A stretch of 44,479 nucleotides of DNA from CAYNST01 sp964399955 (GCA_964399955.1 CAYNST010000014.1:1-44479); one strand, 5' to 3'; positions 26,331-35,705 are shown, counted from the stretch's first letter. Made by a program: numbers and translations. Notes: generated by a model from the letters alone, not told the origin.

Positions 26331-27437
26331 GTGATTATCTTTCGTTATCTAGCGCGCGAAGTTTTGACCAGCATGGTCGCGGTCAGTGCCGTTCTGCTGT
26401 TGATCATTATGAGCGGACGCTTTGTGTCCTATCTGGCCGATGCGGCAGCCGGTCGGCTCGACGCCGGAATACTGTTGACGCTGATGGGCTACCGGCTGCC
26501 GTCGTTCCTTGAGCTGATCCTGCCATTGGGTCTGTTTATCGGCATACTGCTGGCTTACGGCAGGCTCTACGTGGACAGTGAAATGACGGTGCTGTCGGCC
26601 TGTGGCATGAGCGAGAAGCAACTGGTGGGCTATACCCTGGCCTCCGGCCTGGTGGTGGCGCTGGTGGTGGCGGCCTTCAGTCTGTTAATCGGGCCTCTGG
26701 GCGTGCAGGCATCCGAGAACCTGCTGGCCGAGCAGCGCAGTCGCACCCAGTTTGAAACCATTCAGCCGGCGCGCTTCCATCGCTTGGGTAACGGAGATGG
26801 CGTGTCATATGTGCAGTCCTATGACGCTGAGCGGGATCAACTGCAGAAGGTTTTTCTGGCGGGAGCGGGAGACACCCAGGAAAAGTTCTCGGTAGTTACG
26901 GCGGCGACGGGTGAGACCGTGATAGAGCCCGTCACCGGCCGCCGCTATCTGTTGTTGTCCGACGGCCATCAGTACCGCGGCCAGCCAGGGGAAGAGGATT
27001 TTGAAGTGGTGAACTTCAAGACTCTCAAGCAGTACATCCCTCAGAATCAGGTGGCACCGCGGAAACCCACCGACAGTACTTCCACTCTGGATTTGCTGCA
27101 GCAGGATACCCCTGCTGCCCGAGCCGCCTTGCAGTGGCGGCTTTCTTTGCCGGTGCTGGTCATGGTGATTTCTCTGCTGGCGGTGCCGCTCAGCCGCACG
27201 CAGCCACGCAAGGGCCGATACGTAAAAATGATCCCGGCCATTCTGCTGTACATTATCTACCTGGTTGCCAGTAACGCCGCGCGGGGGTTGCTGGAAGAGG
27301 GCAAGGCACCCGTTCCCTACATACTTTGGCTGGTACACGCAGTCTTTTTGCTGTTGGCGCTGGCCTTGCTGGCCGGGCCGTCATTGACCCGCAGGCGCTC
27401 GAAGTCCGCAGATACTAGAGGTACCAAGCCGGCATGA
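26331..27437 (+). CDS. lptF: LPS export ABC transporter permease LptF
   Basis: LptF is one of the two permeases of the LptB2FG complex that extracts lipopolysaccharide from the inner membrane. The 368-residue protein shows the family layout: three N-terminal helices (about 10-125), a periplasmic beta-jellyroll (about 130-260) and three C-terminal helices (about 265-350). The GTG at 26331 gives the conserved N-terminus IIFRYLAREVL; longer in-frame starts up to 26208 have no family support. Its stop overlaps the lptG ATG (ATGA), so the two are translationally coupled. Confidence 0.94.
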   Translation: MIIFRYLAREVLTSMVAVSAVLLLIIMSGRFVSYLADAAAGRLDAGILLTLMGYRLPSFLELILPLGLFIGILLAYGRLYVDSEMTVLSACGMSEKQLVGYTLASGLVVALVVAAFSLLIGPLGVQASENLLAEQRSRTQFETIQPARFHRLGNGDGVSYVQSYDAERDQLQKVFLAGAGDTQEKFSVVTAATGETVIEPVTGRRYLLLSDGHQYRGQPGEEDFEVVNFKTLKQYIPQNQVAPRKPTDSTSTLDLLQQDTPAARAALQWRLSLPVLVMVISLLAVPLSRTQPRKGRYVKMIPAILLYIIYLVASNAARGLLEEGKAPVPYILWLVHAVFLLLALALLAGPSLTRRRSKSADTRGTKPA

Positions 27438-28495
27438 AGCGCATCAAGAGTTACATCGGCCGCTCGGTCGCAGCCGCCATCGCCATTGTTCTTCTGATCA
27501 TTGTGGCGCTGGACGGCATTGCCGAGTTCGTGGATCAACTGAACCGCCTGCAAGCGCAGTACACCCTCGTCGAGGCCTTGATTTACACGGCCTTCACGCT
27601 CCCTTCAACCCTTTACAGTTATCTTCCACTGGCGTGTCTGGTGGGGTGCCTGCTGGGCCTGGGTGCGCTTGCCAGCTCCAACGAGCTGGTAATTGTGCGG
27701 GCGGCGGGGGTGACCATGACACAAATCATCTGGGCGGTCATGCGGCCGGTATTGCTGTACATACTGGTGGGCCTGAGCCTGGGCGAATTCGTCACCCCCA
27801 TGACCGATCAGTACGCCGAAAGCCGCAAGGCCATGGCGCTGGGCCACCGCTCCGCCATGCTTGGGCAGCGCGGCATCTGGAACCGCGAAGGCGATCAGTT
27901 CATGCATTTCAGCGCCGTGATGCCAGGCGGTAAGCTGTATGGCATAACCCGCTTTGAGTTTGACGAAAACGCCCAGTTGGTTAGCACCACCTATGCAGAG
28001 TCGGCCAGTTTTCAGGACGGGGTTTGGCGAGAGGAAAACGTGGTCAGCAGTACGCTCACCGACGACCGAATAGAACCCGCACAATTTGCGGCCCGGGTCT
28101 GGCAGGCAGAGATTTCGCCGGCCCTGTTGGATATTCTGGCGCTGCCGCCCGCCAATTTGGCGATGCAGCGCCTGTACACCTACGCGCGCTATCTGGAGCG
28201 TCAAGGGCAGGAGGCCAATGACTACCGTCTGGCGTTTTGGCAAAAGGCGCTGCAGCCGCTGGCAACTGCCAGCCTGGTGATGATTGCCATTTCTTTCATC
28301 TTTGGGCCTCTGCGGGAGGTCACCGCCGGCTTTCGGGTCTTCTCCGGGGTCATCGTTGGCATCGGCTTCCAGACCACGCAGGAACTGCTGGGCCCCAGCA
28401 GCCTAATTTACGGGTTTCCTCCGGTGATCGCGGTGTTGCTGCCAATAATGTTGAGCGCTCTGGTTGGCATCTACCTGCTGAGGCGGTCCGTTTAG
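27434..28495 (+). CDS. lptG: LPS export ABC transporter permease LptG
   Basis: Partner of LptF in the inner-membrane LPS extractor. The 353-residue protein has the same six-helix and periplasmic-domain layout, starting with the LptG-type MKRIKSYIGRSV and ending in GFPPVIAVLLPIMLSALVGIYLLRR. The ATG overlaps the lptF stop by four bases. It ends 14 bp before the convergent RDD gene. The lptFG pair without lptB is usual, since lptB lies in another operon. Confidence 0.95.
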   Translation: MKRIKSYIGRSVAAAIAIVLLIIVALDGIAEFVDQLNRLQAQYTLVEALIYTAFTLPSTLYSYLPLACLVGCLLGLGALASSNELVIVRAAGVTMTQIIWAVMRPVLLYILVGLSLGEFVTPMTDQYAESRKAMALGHRSAMLGQRGIWNREGDQFMHFSAVMPGGKLYGITRFEFDENAQLVSTTYAESASFQDGVWREENVVSSTLTDDRIEPAQFAARVWQAEISPALLDILALPPANLAMQRLYTYARYLERQGQEANDYRLAFWQKALQPLATASLVMIAISFIFGPLREVTAGFRVFSGVIVGIGFQTTQELLGPSSLIYGFPPVIAVLLPIMLSALVGIYLLRRSV

Positions 28496-28509
28496 GTTTT
28501 GATGCGGCC

Positions 28510-28977
28510 TCACGCGTCGGGTTTAAGCTGGATGACCCGCGTGTGCGACAGTTTGTCGTGCAGGCACGCCCGCTCAGGGTTCATGAATTTGTACCAGTAA
28601 CCCAGGCCAAACAACCAAAAGGCCGGTATACCAGCCGCACAACGGACAATGCACTGGTACCAATTTGGCGGAAGCTGTTGGTTGCTCTCGTCAACCACCT
28701 GTATACGCCAGGCACGCATACCAATGGTTTGCCCGGACCGGCGCCAGAACCAGCCGTAGTACAGGGAAAGAGACAAAATCAAACCCAGGGTGGGCAGAAA
28801 GCCGCTGAACATGGGCTGGTAGTTGTCGGCCTTGGCCTCCAGCAGCCAGACGGAGGCGCCGGTCAGCAGGGCGGAGTAGCCCAAGGCAATGGCCGTGATT
28901 ATCAGACTGTCATATGTCAGTGCCGCAAAGCGCCGCCAGAGTGGGGCCAGGCTGGGGCGGGGAGATAGCTCGGTCAT
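28510..28977 (-). CDS. RDD-family membrane protein
   Basis: A 155-residue inner-membrane protein of the RDD family. The name-giving motif appears as LWRRFAALTYDSLII near the N-terminus, with a conserved Arg and Asp in the first helix. About three hydrophobic segments follow, together with the family's GQTIGMRAWRIQVVDESN block. Functions proposed for RDD proteins include ion or small-molecule transport, but most are uncharacterised. The gene converges on lptG, a placement seen in other gammaproteobacteria. The start at 28977 gives the usual short cytoplasmic N-terminus. Confidence 0.88.
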   Translation of the reverse strand: MTELSPRPSLAPLWRRFAALTYDSLIITAIALGYSALLTGASVWLLEAKADNYQPMFSGFLPTLGLILSLSLYYGWFWRRSGQTIGMRAWRIQVVDESNQQLPPNWYQCIVRCAAGIPAFWLFGLGYWYKFMNPERACLHDKLSHTRVIQLKPDA

Positions 28978-29069
28978 GGGGTATGTGCCGCTTCATTCGG
29001 GGCAGGCAGTGTAGCAAAAGCCGGCTCTGTATCTGTACCGGCTGTTGAGAAACCACCTGAATTGCCGCT

Positions 29070-29093
29070 GACCCCGGCAACCGGGACGGGGTC
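29070..29093. terminator. Weak hairpin downstream of the DUF3108-type gene
   Basis: GACCCCG at 29070-29076 pairs with CGGGGTC at 29087-29093. It lies 31 bp past the stop of the minus-strand gene, with no T-tract. Possible terminator only. Confidence 0.3.
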
Positions 29094-29123
29094 GCAGGAG
29101 CAGACGCTCAAATTTGCAGGGGT

Positions 29124-29870
29124 CTAGAGCGCGCTGTCGTAGAAGGTTTGCAGCGCTTTGGGGTCTCGCTGGTAGGCGCTCAGGTGCACCTGATACATGG
29201 AGCCGTCGTCATCAATATGGGTGAGCTTGCCTATCTGGTATTCCAGCTCCGGAATCAACCACACGGTGGTCGCGCTGTCGTCGTCGCGCTTCTTGAACAC
29301 CAGGGCCTTCAGTACCCTTCCCTCAAAAGAGAAATTGTCCGTGCCTACCTGCTCAAATTCATAGGTGCGCACTGACTGCCGCTTTACGAAGGAGTAGCCT
29401 AGCTCTTTTTTGCCGCGAGAAGCTTCTTTTTGCATCAGCAGCTGATAGAGGGAGGGATCTAGCAAACCGGGACGCAGCTTGTGTTGCTTGTTGCTGTGGC
29501 TGCGATCGCTGCGGGTATAGTCCGCCGTCATTTTGGACCAGTCAAAAGCTATGCTCTCGCGCACTCTTCGTCCAAACACCTTACGCTGATAGTCGTACGC
29601 AAGCGGGCGAACGTGCTTGTCTCTCAGCTGAAAACGGCTGCTCTCGCGGATGGAGGCAAACATGTTTTTAGCCTCCGAGGAAAACTCGTACTCTCCGCTG
29701 CCGGTCTGCACCAGGCTGCGCTTCATCTCCACATTCCAGCCGGAGATTTCCCCCCGGTAAGTAGTGGTGAAGATGGTGCTGGCGTCCTTGGCATAAACCC
29801 ACGCCGGTGCGGTAACCAGCGTGAACAGGCAAAGGAGGCGGCTGAGAAAAATAGCGTGTTTCAATATCAT
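29124..29870 (-). CDS. DUF3108-type exported protein
   Basis: A 248-residue predicted periplasmic protein. The ATG at 29870 gives a clean signal peptide (LKHAIFLSRLLCLFTLVTAP followed by AWVYA), whereas the longer frame starting at 29939 would put 23 extra residues before it. The mature part is rich in beta-strand patterns (YRGEISGWNVEMKR, FSSEAKNMFASIRESSRF, YQLLMQKEA, TVWLIPELEYQIGKLTH) and resembles the DUF3108 family of envelope proteins. Members are often near purine or envelope genes, but their activity is unknown. The gene appears to be alone on its strand, with about 364 bp before it. Confidence 0.78.
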   Translation of the reverse strand: MILKHAIFLSRLLCLFTLVTAPAWVYAKDASTIFTTTYRGEISGWNVEMKRSLVQTGSGEYEFSSEAKNMFASIRESSRFQLRDKHVRPLAYDYQRKVFGRRVRESIAFDWSKMTADYTRSDRSHSNKQHKLRPGLLDPSLYQLLMQKEASRGKKELGYSFVKRQSVRTYEFEQVGTDNFSFEGRVLKALVFKKRDDDSATTVWLIPELEYQIGKLTHIDDDGSMYQVHLSAYQRDPKALQTFYDSAL

Positions 29871-30234
29871 CAGTGGCTCTGGCTGGAAGCAAATGGGTGG
29901 CTTTAACCGGTGACCGGCTGTTGCAGGTTCCCTAGACAACTATTGGCGCAATTGTTCCCGGCGGCCAAGCGTCATACGCTCTTGGACCACTGTAAAGGCA
30001 GATCCTTGCGCCAACCGGTGTATTTTTTTGGTGCGGCGTTCGGGTGACGCGTAATCAGTTGCAATCATAAGCAGTCAACCCATACTCGAAATTGCCCATA
30101 GCTGCGTTGCAGAAAGTTGCTGTTCTGCACGAACTGAATATTTACTCTACAGCAAGCATAGCGCACCCAGCTTAAGCTGAGCTGAACGCAAAAAAGGGGA
30201 GCAGTGCTCCCCTTTTGCAAACCGAACTAAAAAA
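29871..30234. other. Intergenic region between gap and the DUF3108-type gene
   Basis: Apart from the strong gap terminator at 30190-30216, I see no gene or clear signal in this stretch. Confidence 0.45.
30190..30216 (-). terminator. Rho-independent terminator of gap
   Basis: An 11-bp stem (AAAAGGGGAGC at 30192-30202 with its complement at 30206-30216) around loop AGT. Read on the minus strand it ends in a run of six T and lies 19 bp after the gap stop codon. The plus-strand side has four T, so it may work both ways. Confidence 0.85.
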
Positions 30235-31245
30235 TTAGCTGTTGGCTTTGAGAATGGCGAGGGTGGTGTCCAGCATGCGGTTGGAAAAGCCCCACTCGTT
30301 GTCATACCAGGCCAGCACTTTTACCTGGGTGCCGCCAATGACACGTGTCTGGGTGGCGTCAAAAATACTGGAAGCGGCATTGTGGTTGAAGTCTGAAGAT
30401 ACCAGTGACAGCTCGCTGTGCTGAAGTACGCCTTCAAACCGGTTTTTGGCGGCATCAGACAGGATCTGGTTGATCTCTTTGACTGAGGTTTCACGACCGG
30501 CCTGAAAGGTCAGGTCCAGTAGCGACACGTTGATGGTGGGCACGCGAATGGCCAGGCCGTCCAGTTTGTTGTCCAACTCCGGAATGACCAGGCCGATGGC
30601 CTTGGCGGCACCGGTCTTGGTGGGGATCAGGTTGTGGGCCGCGGCTCGCGCACGATACATGTCAGAATGATAAGCATCGGTGATGTTCTGATCATTGGTG
30701 TAGGAGTGCACGGTGTTGACCAAGCCGGAAACGATACCAACAGTGTCGCTCAATGCCTTGGCAATGGGTGCCAAACAGTTGGTGGTGCAGGATGCGTTTG
30801 ACAGTACCTGGTGCTCGGCGGTGATTTTGTCGTGGTTAACACCGTACACCACGGTCAGGTCGGCGTTGGTGCCGGGGGCGGAAATCAGCACTTGGCTGGC
30901 GCCAGCGGCCAGGTGTTTGGCGGCGTCATCACGGCTGGTGAAGCGGCCGGTGCACTCATAGACGATGTCTACACCCAGTTCCCGCCAGGGCAGCGCGGTG
31001 GGGTCGCGCTCGGCGGTTACCTTGATCTTGTCGCCGCCTACGCTGATGTATTCATTGTCACACTGGACGTCAAAGCCAAAAGCGCCGTGCACGGTATCGT
31101 ATTTTAGGAGGTGTGCGTTGATCTGCGGCGAACCCAGGTCATTGATGGCGACAATCTCCAGCTCCTTGTTTAGGTTTCGCTCATACAGGGCGCGAAGCAC
31201 ATTGCGGCCAATACGTCCAAAACCGTTAATAGCAATACGTGGCAT
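30235..31245 (-). CDS. gap: Glyceraldehyde-3-phosphate dehydrogenase, type I
   Basis: Oxidises glyceraldehyde 3-phosphate to 1,3-bisphosphoglycerate with NAD. The 336-residue protein has the NAD-binding N-terminus INGFGRIGRNVLR and the catalytic SNASCTTNCLAP with C153 as nucleophile and H180 as its base. The D-L pair near residue 36-37 (AINDLGSP) is typical of NAD-preferring enzymes. It is divergent from zwf-edd-eda across 516 bp. In Pseudomonas, gap genes near Entner-Doudoroff genes are controlled by HexR, but I found no match to the published HexR palindrome here. A strong terminator follows. Confidence 0.96.
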   Translation of the reverse strand: MPRIAINGFGRIGRNVLRALYERNLNKELEIVAINDLGSPQINAHLLKYDTVHGAFGFDVQCDNEYISVGGDKIKVTAERDPTALPWRELGVDIVYECTGRFTSRDDAAKHLAAGASQVLISAPGTNADLTVVYGVNHDKITAEHQVLSNASCTTNCLAPIAKALSDTVGIVSGLVNTVHSYTNDQNITDAYHSDMYRARAAAHNLIPTKTGAAKAIGLVIPELDNKLDGLAIRVPTINVSLLDLTFQAGRETSVKEINQILSDAAKNRFEGVLQHSELSLVSSDFNHNAASSIFDATQTRVIGGTQVKVLAWYDNEWGFSNRMLDTTLAILKANS

Positions 31246-31761
31246 GATGGTAGTCCCAAGTTAAATTAGAAATAGCGTAGATAGACAGTAGAGCAAGCAT
31301 GATATTTGGCGGCTGCAAGCAAAGCCGTGTCACCAGGGCGTACTGCAAGTGGTAGACTCTGCCGGTAAACGCCGGTGATTGACGGCTTCTGCACGCTCAA
31401 TCCGGCTGTTCAACAGGCGGTGGCAGGTAAAATTGCAGCGTAGGATCAAGTCTATAGGAGGCGCGATTATCGGTAATCGCAGTTGAAAAAGCAACCGGCG
31501 AACCTCTAAAATAGGCGCTGTTTGCAAAGGTCAAAGGCGTACCGCCCAAGCCTCCGGTCGGGCGTCCTATCGTTGCCCACATACCGGGGCAGGCTTGTGC
31601 AGGCAGTCTACTCTCGTTGCGACTTATGCGCGGCCCGCTTCGTTACCGGGGTCTGCTCATCGCCCGGCAATCGCGACACACGCAGTGTATGCTCGTCCGG
31701 GCCGCTCCCCGACGCAGCTACCACCACTCAGTTCATCGAAACAAGGCAGGTTTTTATAACT
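31246..31761. other. Divergent gap/zwf regulatory region
   Basis: 516 bp with no supported gene. It must hold the promoters of gap and of zwf-edd-eda. I see an 18-bp interrupted palindrome at 31463-31480 but no HexR-like TGTAAT-ATTACA site. In-frame codons before zwf (from 31522) have no family resemblance. Confidence 0.5.
31463..31480. promoter_or_regulatory. Operator-like palindrome in the gap/zwf region
   Basis: GCGATTA at 31463-31469 and its complement TAATCGC at 31474-31480 flank a TCGG centre. The position between two divergent sugar-catabolism units suits a shared regulator, but no regulator is identified. Confidence 0.35.
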
Positions 31762-33207
31762 ATGAATACCGACATCTTAATTGTGGGTGGCGATGGCGAT
31801 TTGGCGCTACGCAAACTGTATCCGGCTTTCTACTATCTCACCCTGAACGGATGTATGCCTGCTGGAACCCGGATCTTTGGCATGGCTCGAACCCATAATG
31901 AGCAGGCCGACTTCCTGGCAAAGGTCAAAGAGTGGTTGAAGGAGAACACCGGCTCTCTTTACGACGAAGAAATCTGGGCCACGTTCAGCAAGTGCCTGGC
32001 ATTTGTACAGGGCGACTCCACCAAGTGCGAAGACCTGCAGCGCGTGCGGGATACCTGCCTCACCGAAGAGCACGACCTGATCGTTTATCTGGCCGTTCCG
32101 CCCATGATTTTTGGCAAAATCTGTACCGCCATGGACCAGTGCGGCCTGGTGCGCCCCAATACGCGTCTGGTTGTTGAAAAGCCGCTGGGCGACAGCAAAG
32201 AGTCTTTTCAGGCCATCAACGCCGAACTGAGCCGCGTCTTCACAGAGAAGCAGCTGTTCCGCATAGATCACTACCTGGGCAAGGAGTCGGTGCAAAACCT
32301 GATGGCGTTGCGCTTTGCCAATGATATCTTCGAGCCCATCTGGAACTCCAAACACATCGACCATATCCAGATTGCTGTCACTGAAACCGTTGGCTGTGGC
32401 AACCGCTGGGACTTCTATGATGAAACGGGCGCCATGCGGGACATGATCCAGAACCACCTGTTGCAGGTGCTGTGTCTGGTGTGCATGGAGCCGCCTGCAT
32501 CCCTGTCGGCGGAGTCGGTGCGCACAGAAAAACTGAAAATACTCAGCAGCCTCAAGCCGCTGACGGAAGACGAAATCAGCCGCAATACCGTGCGCGGGCA
32601 GTACCGTGCGGGCAAGGTAGACGGCAAACCCGTTCCGGGCTATCTGGAAGAGGAAGAGGGCGGCCGCGAGAGCGACACCGAGACCTTTGTTGCCCTGAAA
32701 GCAGAAATCACCAATTGGCGCTGGTCGGGCACACCGATCTACATCCGCACAGGCAAGCGCCTCAATCGACGCCATTCTGAAATTGTCATCCAGTTCAAGC
32801 AAAACCGCACCAAGCTTTTCGCCGGCCAGTTGACCAACAACTGTGCCAACCAGCTGATCATTCAGTTGCAGCCGGACGAAGGCATCTATCTGCGGGTGAA
32901 AAACAAGAAGGCAGGCCTGGATGCGCGTTTGCCACTGGAAGACCGCAGCATGGACCTGTCTTTTGCCGACAATGCCAGGGCCAAGAAACACGACGCCTAC
33001 ACAAGGGTCCTGTTTGATGTGATCCGCAACGATCAAACCTTGTTTGTCAGCGCTGCAGAAGTGGAGGCCGCCTGGGATTGGGTGGACCAGATCCTGGAGG
33101 GCTGGCGGCTGAAGAACAAAAAGCCCGTGGGCTATGAAGCTGGCAGCGCGGGTCCGGTCGAAGCCATCGAGATGATGGCGCGCGACGGTCGCCGCTGGAA
33201 CTTCTAA
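31762..33207 (+). CDS. zwf: Glucose-6-phosphate 1-dehydrogenase
   Basis: Oxidises glucose 6-phosphate to 6-phosphogluconolactone, feeding the Entner-Doudoroff route. From the ATG at 31762 the protein has 481 residues. The coenzyme loop reads GGDGDLALRKLYPA, fitting GxxGDLA but with Asp in place of the common Ser or Thr. The substrate-site signature RIDHYLGKESVQN is intact, with the catalytic His in its place. The frame runs open upstream to 31522, but those codons resemble no G6PDH N-terminus. edd starts 18 bp after the stop, so zwf-edd-eda is one operon. No pgl (lactonase) gene is present. Confidence 0.95.
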   Translation: MNTDILIVGGDGDLALRKLYPAFYYLTLNGCMPAGTRIFGMARTHNEQADFLAKVKEWLKENTGSLYDEEIWATFSKCLAFVQGDSTKCEDLQRVRDTCLTEEHDLIVYLAVPPMIFGKICTAMDQCGLVRPNTRLVVEKPLGDSKESFQAINAELSRVFTEKQLFRIDHYLGKESVQNLMALRFANDIFEPIWNSKHIDHIQIAVTETVGCGNRWDFYDETGAMRDMIQNHLLQVLCLVCMEPPASLSAESVRTEKLKILSSLKPLTEDEISRNTVRGQYRAGKVDGKPVPGYLEEEEGGRESDTETFVALKAEITNWRWSGTPIYIRTGKRLNRRHSEIVIQFKQNRTKLFAGQLTNNCANQLIIQLQPDEGIYLRVKNKKAGLDARLPLEDRSMDLSFADNARAKKHDAYTRVLFDVIRNDQTLFVSAAEVEAAWDWVDQILEGWRLKNKKPVGYEAGSAGPVEAIEMMARDGRRWNF

Positions 33208-33225
33208 TCAACAAGGGGTGAAAAA

Positions 33226-35049
33226 TTGAACACTACCATCGAGGCCGTAACCGCCCGAATCATCAAGCGCAGCCGCAGCCAGCGGCAGGCGTATTTGCAG
33301 GCCATGCGCGCCACCATGGACCAAAACCCGCCCAAGCGCAGGCTGTCCTGTGGCAACCTGGCACACGCCTACGCGGCCTGTGGTGAGCAGGACAAAAACA
33401 CCATCAAACTGATGCAGACGGCCAACCTGAGCATTACCACGGCCTACAACGATATGCTCTCGGCGCACCAGCCGTTCGAGCTATTCCCGGGCATCATCAA
33501 GGATGCGGCCCGCAAGATGGGCTGCACCGCGCAGGTGGCGGGCGGCGTGCCGGCTATGTGTGACGGTGTTACCCAGGGCCAGGCCGGCATGGAGCTGAGT
33601 CTGTTCAGCCGGGAGGTGGTGGCCATGGCCTCGGCGGTGGGGCTTTCCCACAATATGTTTGATGGGAACCTGTTCCTGGGTGTATGCGACAAAATTGTGC
33701 CGGGCATGATGATTGGCGCCCTGCAGTTTGGCCATATACCTGCGGTTTTTGTGCCTGCCGGCCCCATGCCTTCCGGAATTCCCAATAAAGAAAAAGCGCG
33801 CGTGCGACAACAGTACGCCGCGGGAGAGGTGGGGGAGGAAGAACTGCTTGCCGCTGAAACCGCCTCTTACCACAGTCCCGGCACCTGCACCTTTTACGGG
33901 ACTGCCAACAGCAACCAAATGCTGGTGGAAATGCTGGGCGTGCAGTTGCCCGGCAGCTCATTTGTCAGCCCGCAGGCGGAGTTGCGCGAAGCGTTGACCC
34001 GCGCCGCCGTAGAAAAGCTGATCCTCAATACCTCCAGTGCCGGGCAGTACCGGCCACTGTACGACGTCATCACTGAGAAGTCCGTGGTTAATGCCATTGT
34101 CGGGCTGCACGCAACCGGCGGTTCAACCAACCACACGCTGCACCTGGTGGCCATGGCCCGGGCGGCGGGCATTGTTGTCACCTGGGAGGATATGGACGAG
34201 CTTTCCCGCGCCGTTCCGCTCCTGGCCCGGGTTTACCCCAACGGCGATGCCGATGTCAACGCTTTCCACGAGGCCGGCGGCATGGCGTATCTGGTGCACG
34301 AACTGCGCCGCGCCAATCTTCTCAACGAGGAGGTGGTCAACGTCATGGGCGAAGGTCTGGACCACTACGAAAAAGCCCCGGTGCTGCAGGATGACGGCAG
34401 TGTTGTATGGGAAGGGCCGGTCAACGCATCCCGCGACCAGGCCATCCTGCGGCCCGCAGAAAACCCCTTTGCCTCAGAGGGCGGCCTGCGCCTGTTGCGC
34501 GGCAATTTGGGGCAGGCCGTCATTAAAATTTCTGCCGTGGCAGAGCAATACCGGGTGGTGGAAGGGCCGTGCATTGTCTTTGAAGACCAGGACGACTTGA
34601 TAGACGCGTTCAAGCGCGGCGAGTTGGACCGAGACTTCATTGCTGTTGTACGTTTCCAGGGCCCCGCTGCCAACGGCATGCCGGAGCTGCACAAGATGAC
34701 CCCACCGCTTGGCCTGTTGCAGGACCGCGGCTTCAAGGTGGCGCTGGTCACCGACGGCCGCATGTCCGGCGCATCCGGCAAGGTGCCCTCGGCTATCCAT
34801 TTGTCTCCAGAGGGCGTAAAAGGCGGCCTGATTGCCAAATTACGCACCGGCGATATCCTGCGACTGGATGCCGAAAAAGGCGAGGTGGACGCATTGGTCA
34901 GCCATCAGGAGCTGGAAAGCCGGGAGGCGGCCAAACCCCGCCGCCCCATTCAGAACCTGGGTCGCAACCTGTTTGGTGGCTTTCGCGCGCTGGCCGGCGT
35001 CTCTGAACACGGCGCCAGCGTTTTTGATTCATGCATAGACTTTGACTAA
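33226..35049 (+). CDS. edd: Phosphogluconate dehydratase
   Basis: Edd dehydrates 6-phosphogluconate to KDPG with an iron-sulfur cluster. The 607-residue protein has the IlvD/Edd family hallmarks: AGGVPAMCDGVTQGQAGMELS, a cluster-ligand cysteine in the FLGVCDKIVPGM segment, HATGGSTNHTLH and TDGRMSGASGKVPSA. The start is a TTG at 33226; it follows AAGGGGTG at 33213-33220 with good spacing and gives the family N-terminus (VTARIIKRSRSQRQAYL), so I accept the rare codon. Second gene of the operon; eda starts 9 bp after the stop. Confidence 0.96.
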   Translation: MNTTIEAVTARIIKRSRSQRQAYLQAMRATMDQNPPKRRLSCGNLAHAYAACGEQDKNTIKLMQTANLSITTAYNDMLSAHQPFELFPGIIKDAARKMGCTAQVAGGVPAMCDGVTQGQAGMELSLFSREVVAMASAVGLSHNMFDGNLFLGVCDKIVPGMMIGALQFGHIPAVFVPAGPMPSGIPNKEKARVRQQYAAGEVGEEELLAAETASYHSPGTCTFYGTANSNQMLVEMLGVQLPGSSFVSPQAELREALTRAAVEKLILNTSSAGQYRPLYDVITEKSVVNAIVGLHATGGSTNHTLHLVAMARAAGIVVTWEDMDELSRAVPLLARVYPNGDADVNAFHEAGGMAYLVHELRRANLLNEEVVNVMGEGLDHYEKAPVLQDDGSVVWEGPVNASRDQAILRPAENPFASEGGLRLLRGNLGQAVIKISAVAEQYRVVEGPCIVFEDQDDLIDAFKRGELDRDFIAVVRFQGPAANGMPELHKMTPPLGLLQDRGFKVALVTDGRMSGASGKVPSAIHLSPEGVKGGLIAKLRTGDILRLDAEKGEVDALVSHQELESREAAKPRRPIQNLGRNLFGGFRALAGVSEHGASVFDSCIDFD

Positions 35050-35058
35050 GGATTTGAT

Positions 35059-35691
35059 GTGACCATAACCCGAGCTTTTCTTGAGCCCATCGGTGTCATG
35101 CCGGTTATTGTGTTGGACAATGTGGAGGACGCTGTGCCGGTGGCCATGGCGCTGCAAAAAGGCGGCATCAAGGCCGTGGAAATTACCCTGCGAACCCCTG
35201 CTGCGCTGGAGTGCATCAAGCTGATCAAGCAAGAGTGCCCGGGCCTGATCACCGGCGCCGGCACCATTGTCAATCCGCACAACCTGGAGCAGGTGGCCGA
35301 GGCGGGCGTGGACTTTGCCGTATCCCCGGGCATGACCGAGCTGTTGGTGAAAAAAGCGGAAGAATACGGCGTGAAATTGCTGCCAGGTGTGGCCACCTGC
35401 TCCGAGGTGTTGCAGGGCATGGAGTTGGGCCTTAGCTGCTTCAAGCTTTTTCCGGCCACAGCGGTAGGCGGTTTGCCGCTGCTTAAATCCATCAACGGGC
35501 CGCTGCCGCAGGTAAGTTTTTGCCCCACCGGCGGCCTGACACTGGATGACTTTGATCAGTACCTGGCGCTGCCTAACGTTGCCTGTGTAGGCGGCACCTG
35601 GCTGGTGCCCAAGGCGGCAGTAGAGGCCAAAAACTGGCAGGCCATTACCGACATCGCCGCAAAAACCGTGGCTAAATTTGCCAGGGTCTAA
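35059..35691 (+). CDS. eda: 2-Dehydro-3-deoxyphosphogluconate aldolase (KDPG aldolase)
   Basis: Eda splits KDPG into pyruvate and glyceraldehyde 3-phosphate, completing the Entner-Doudoroff pathway. The 210-residue class I aldolase has its general-base glutamate at E41 in VEITLRT and the Schiff-base lysine K129 in CFKLFPA, with GAGTI and SPG phosphate-binding segments between. The start is a GTG at 35059 preceded by AAGGA; the overlapping ATG at 35056 runs straight into a stop. The glyceraldehyde 3-phosphate it makes is the substrate of the divergent gap. A T-rich terminator follows. Confidence 0.97.
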   Translation: MTITRAFLEPIGVMPVIVLDNVEDAVPVAMALQKGGIKAVEITLRTPAALECIKLIKQECPGLITGAGTIVNPHNLEQVAEAGVDFAVSPGMTELLVKKAEEYGVKLLPGVATCSEVLQGMELGLSCFKLFPATAVGGLPLLKSINGPLPQVSFCPTGGLTLDDFDQYLALPNVACVGGTWLVPKAAVEAKNWQAITDIAAKTVAKFARV

Positions 35692-35705
35692 GCCCCAGGT
35701 TGCGC

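Noticed and set aside
31246..31761. HexR operator between gap and zwf
   Set aside because: I looked for TGTAAT-type inverted arms and saw none; the only palindrome has a different core.
31807..33036. 409-codon minus-strand frame opposite zwf
   Set aside because: It lies entirely within zwf, which has intact catalytic motifs.
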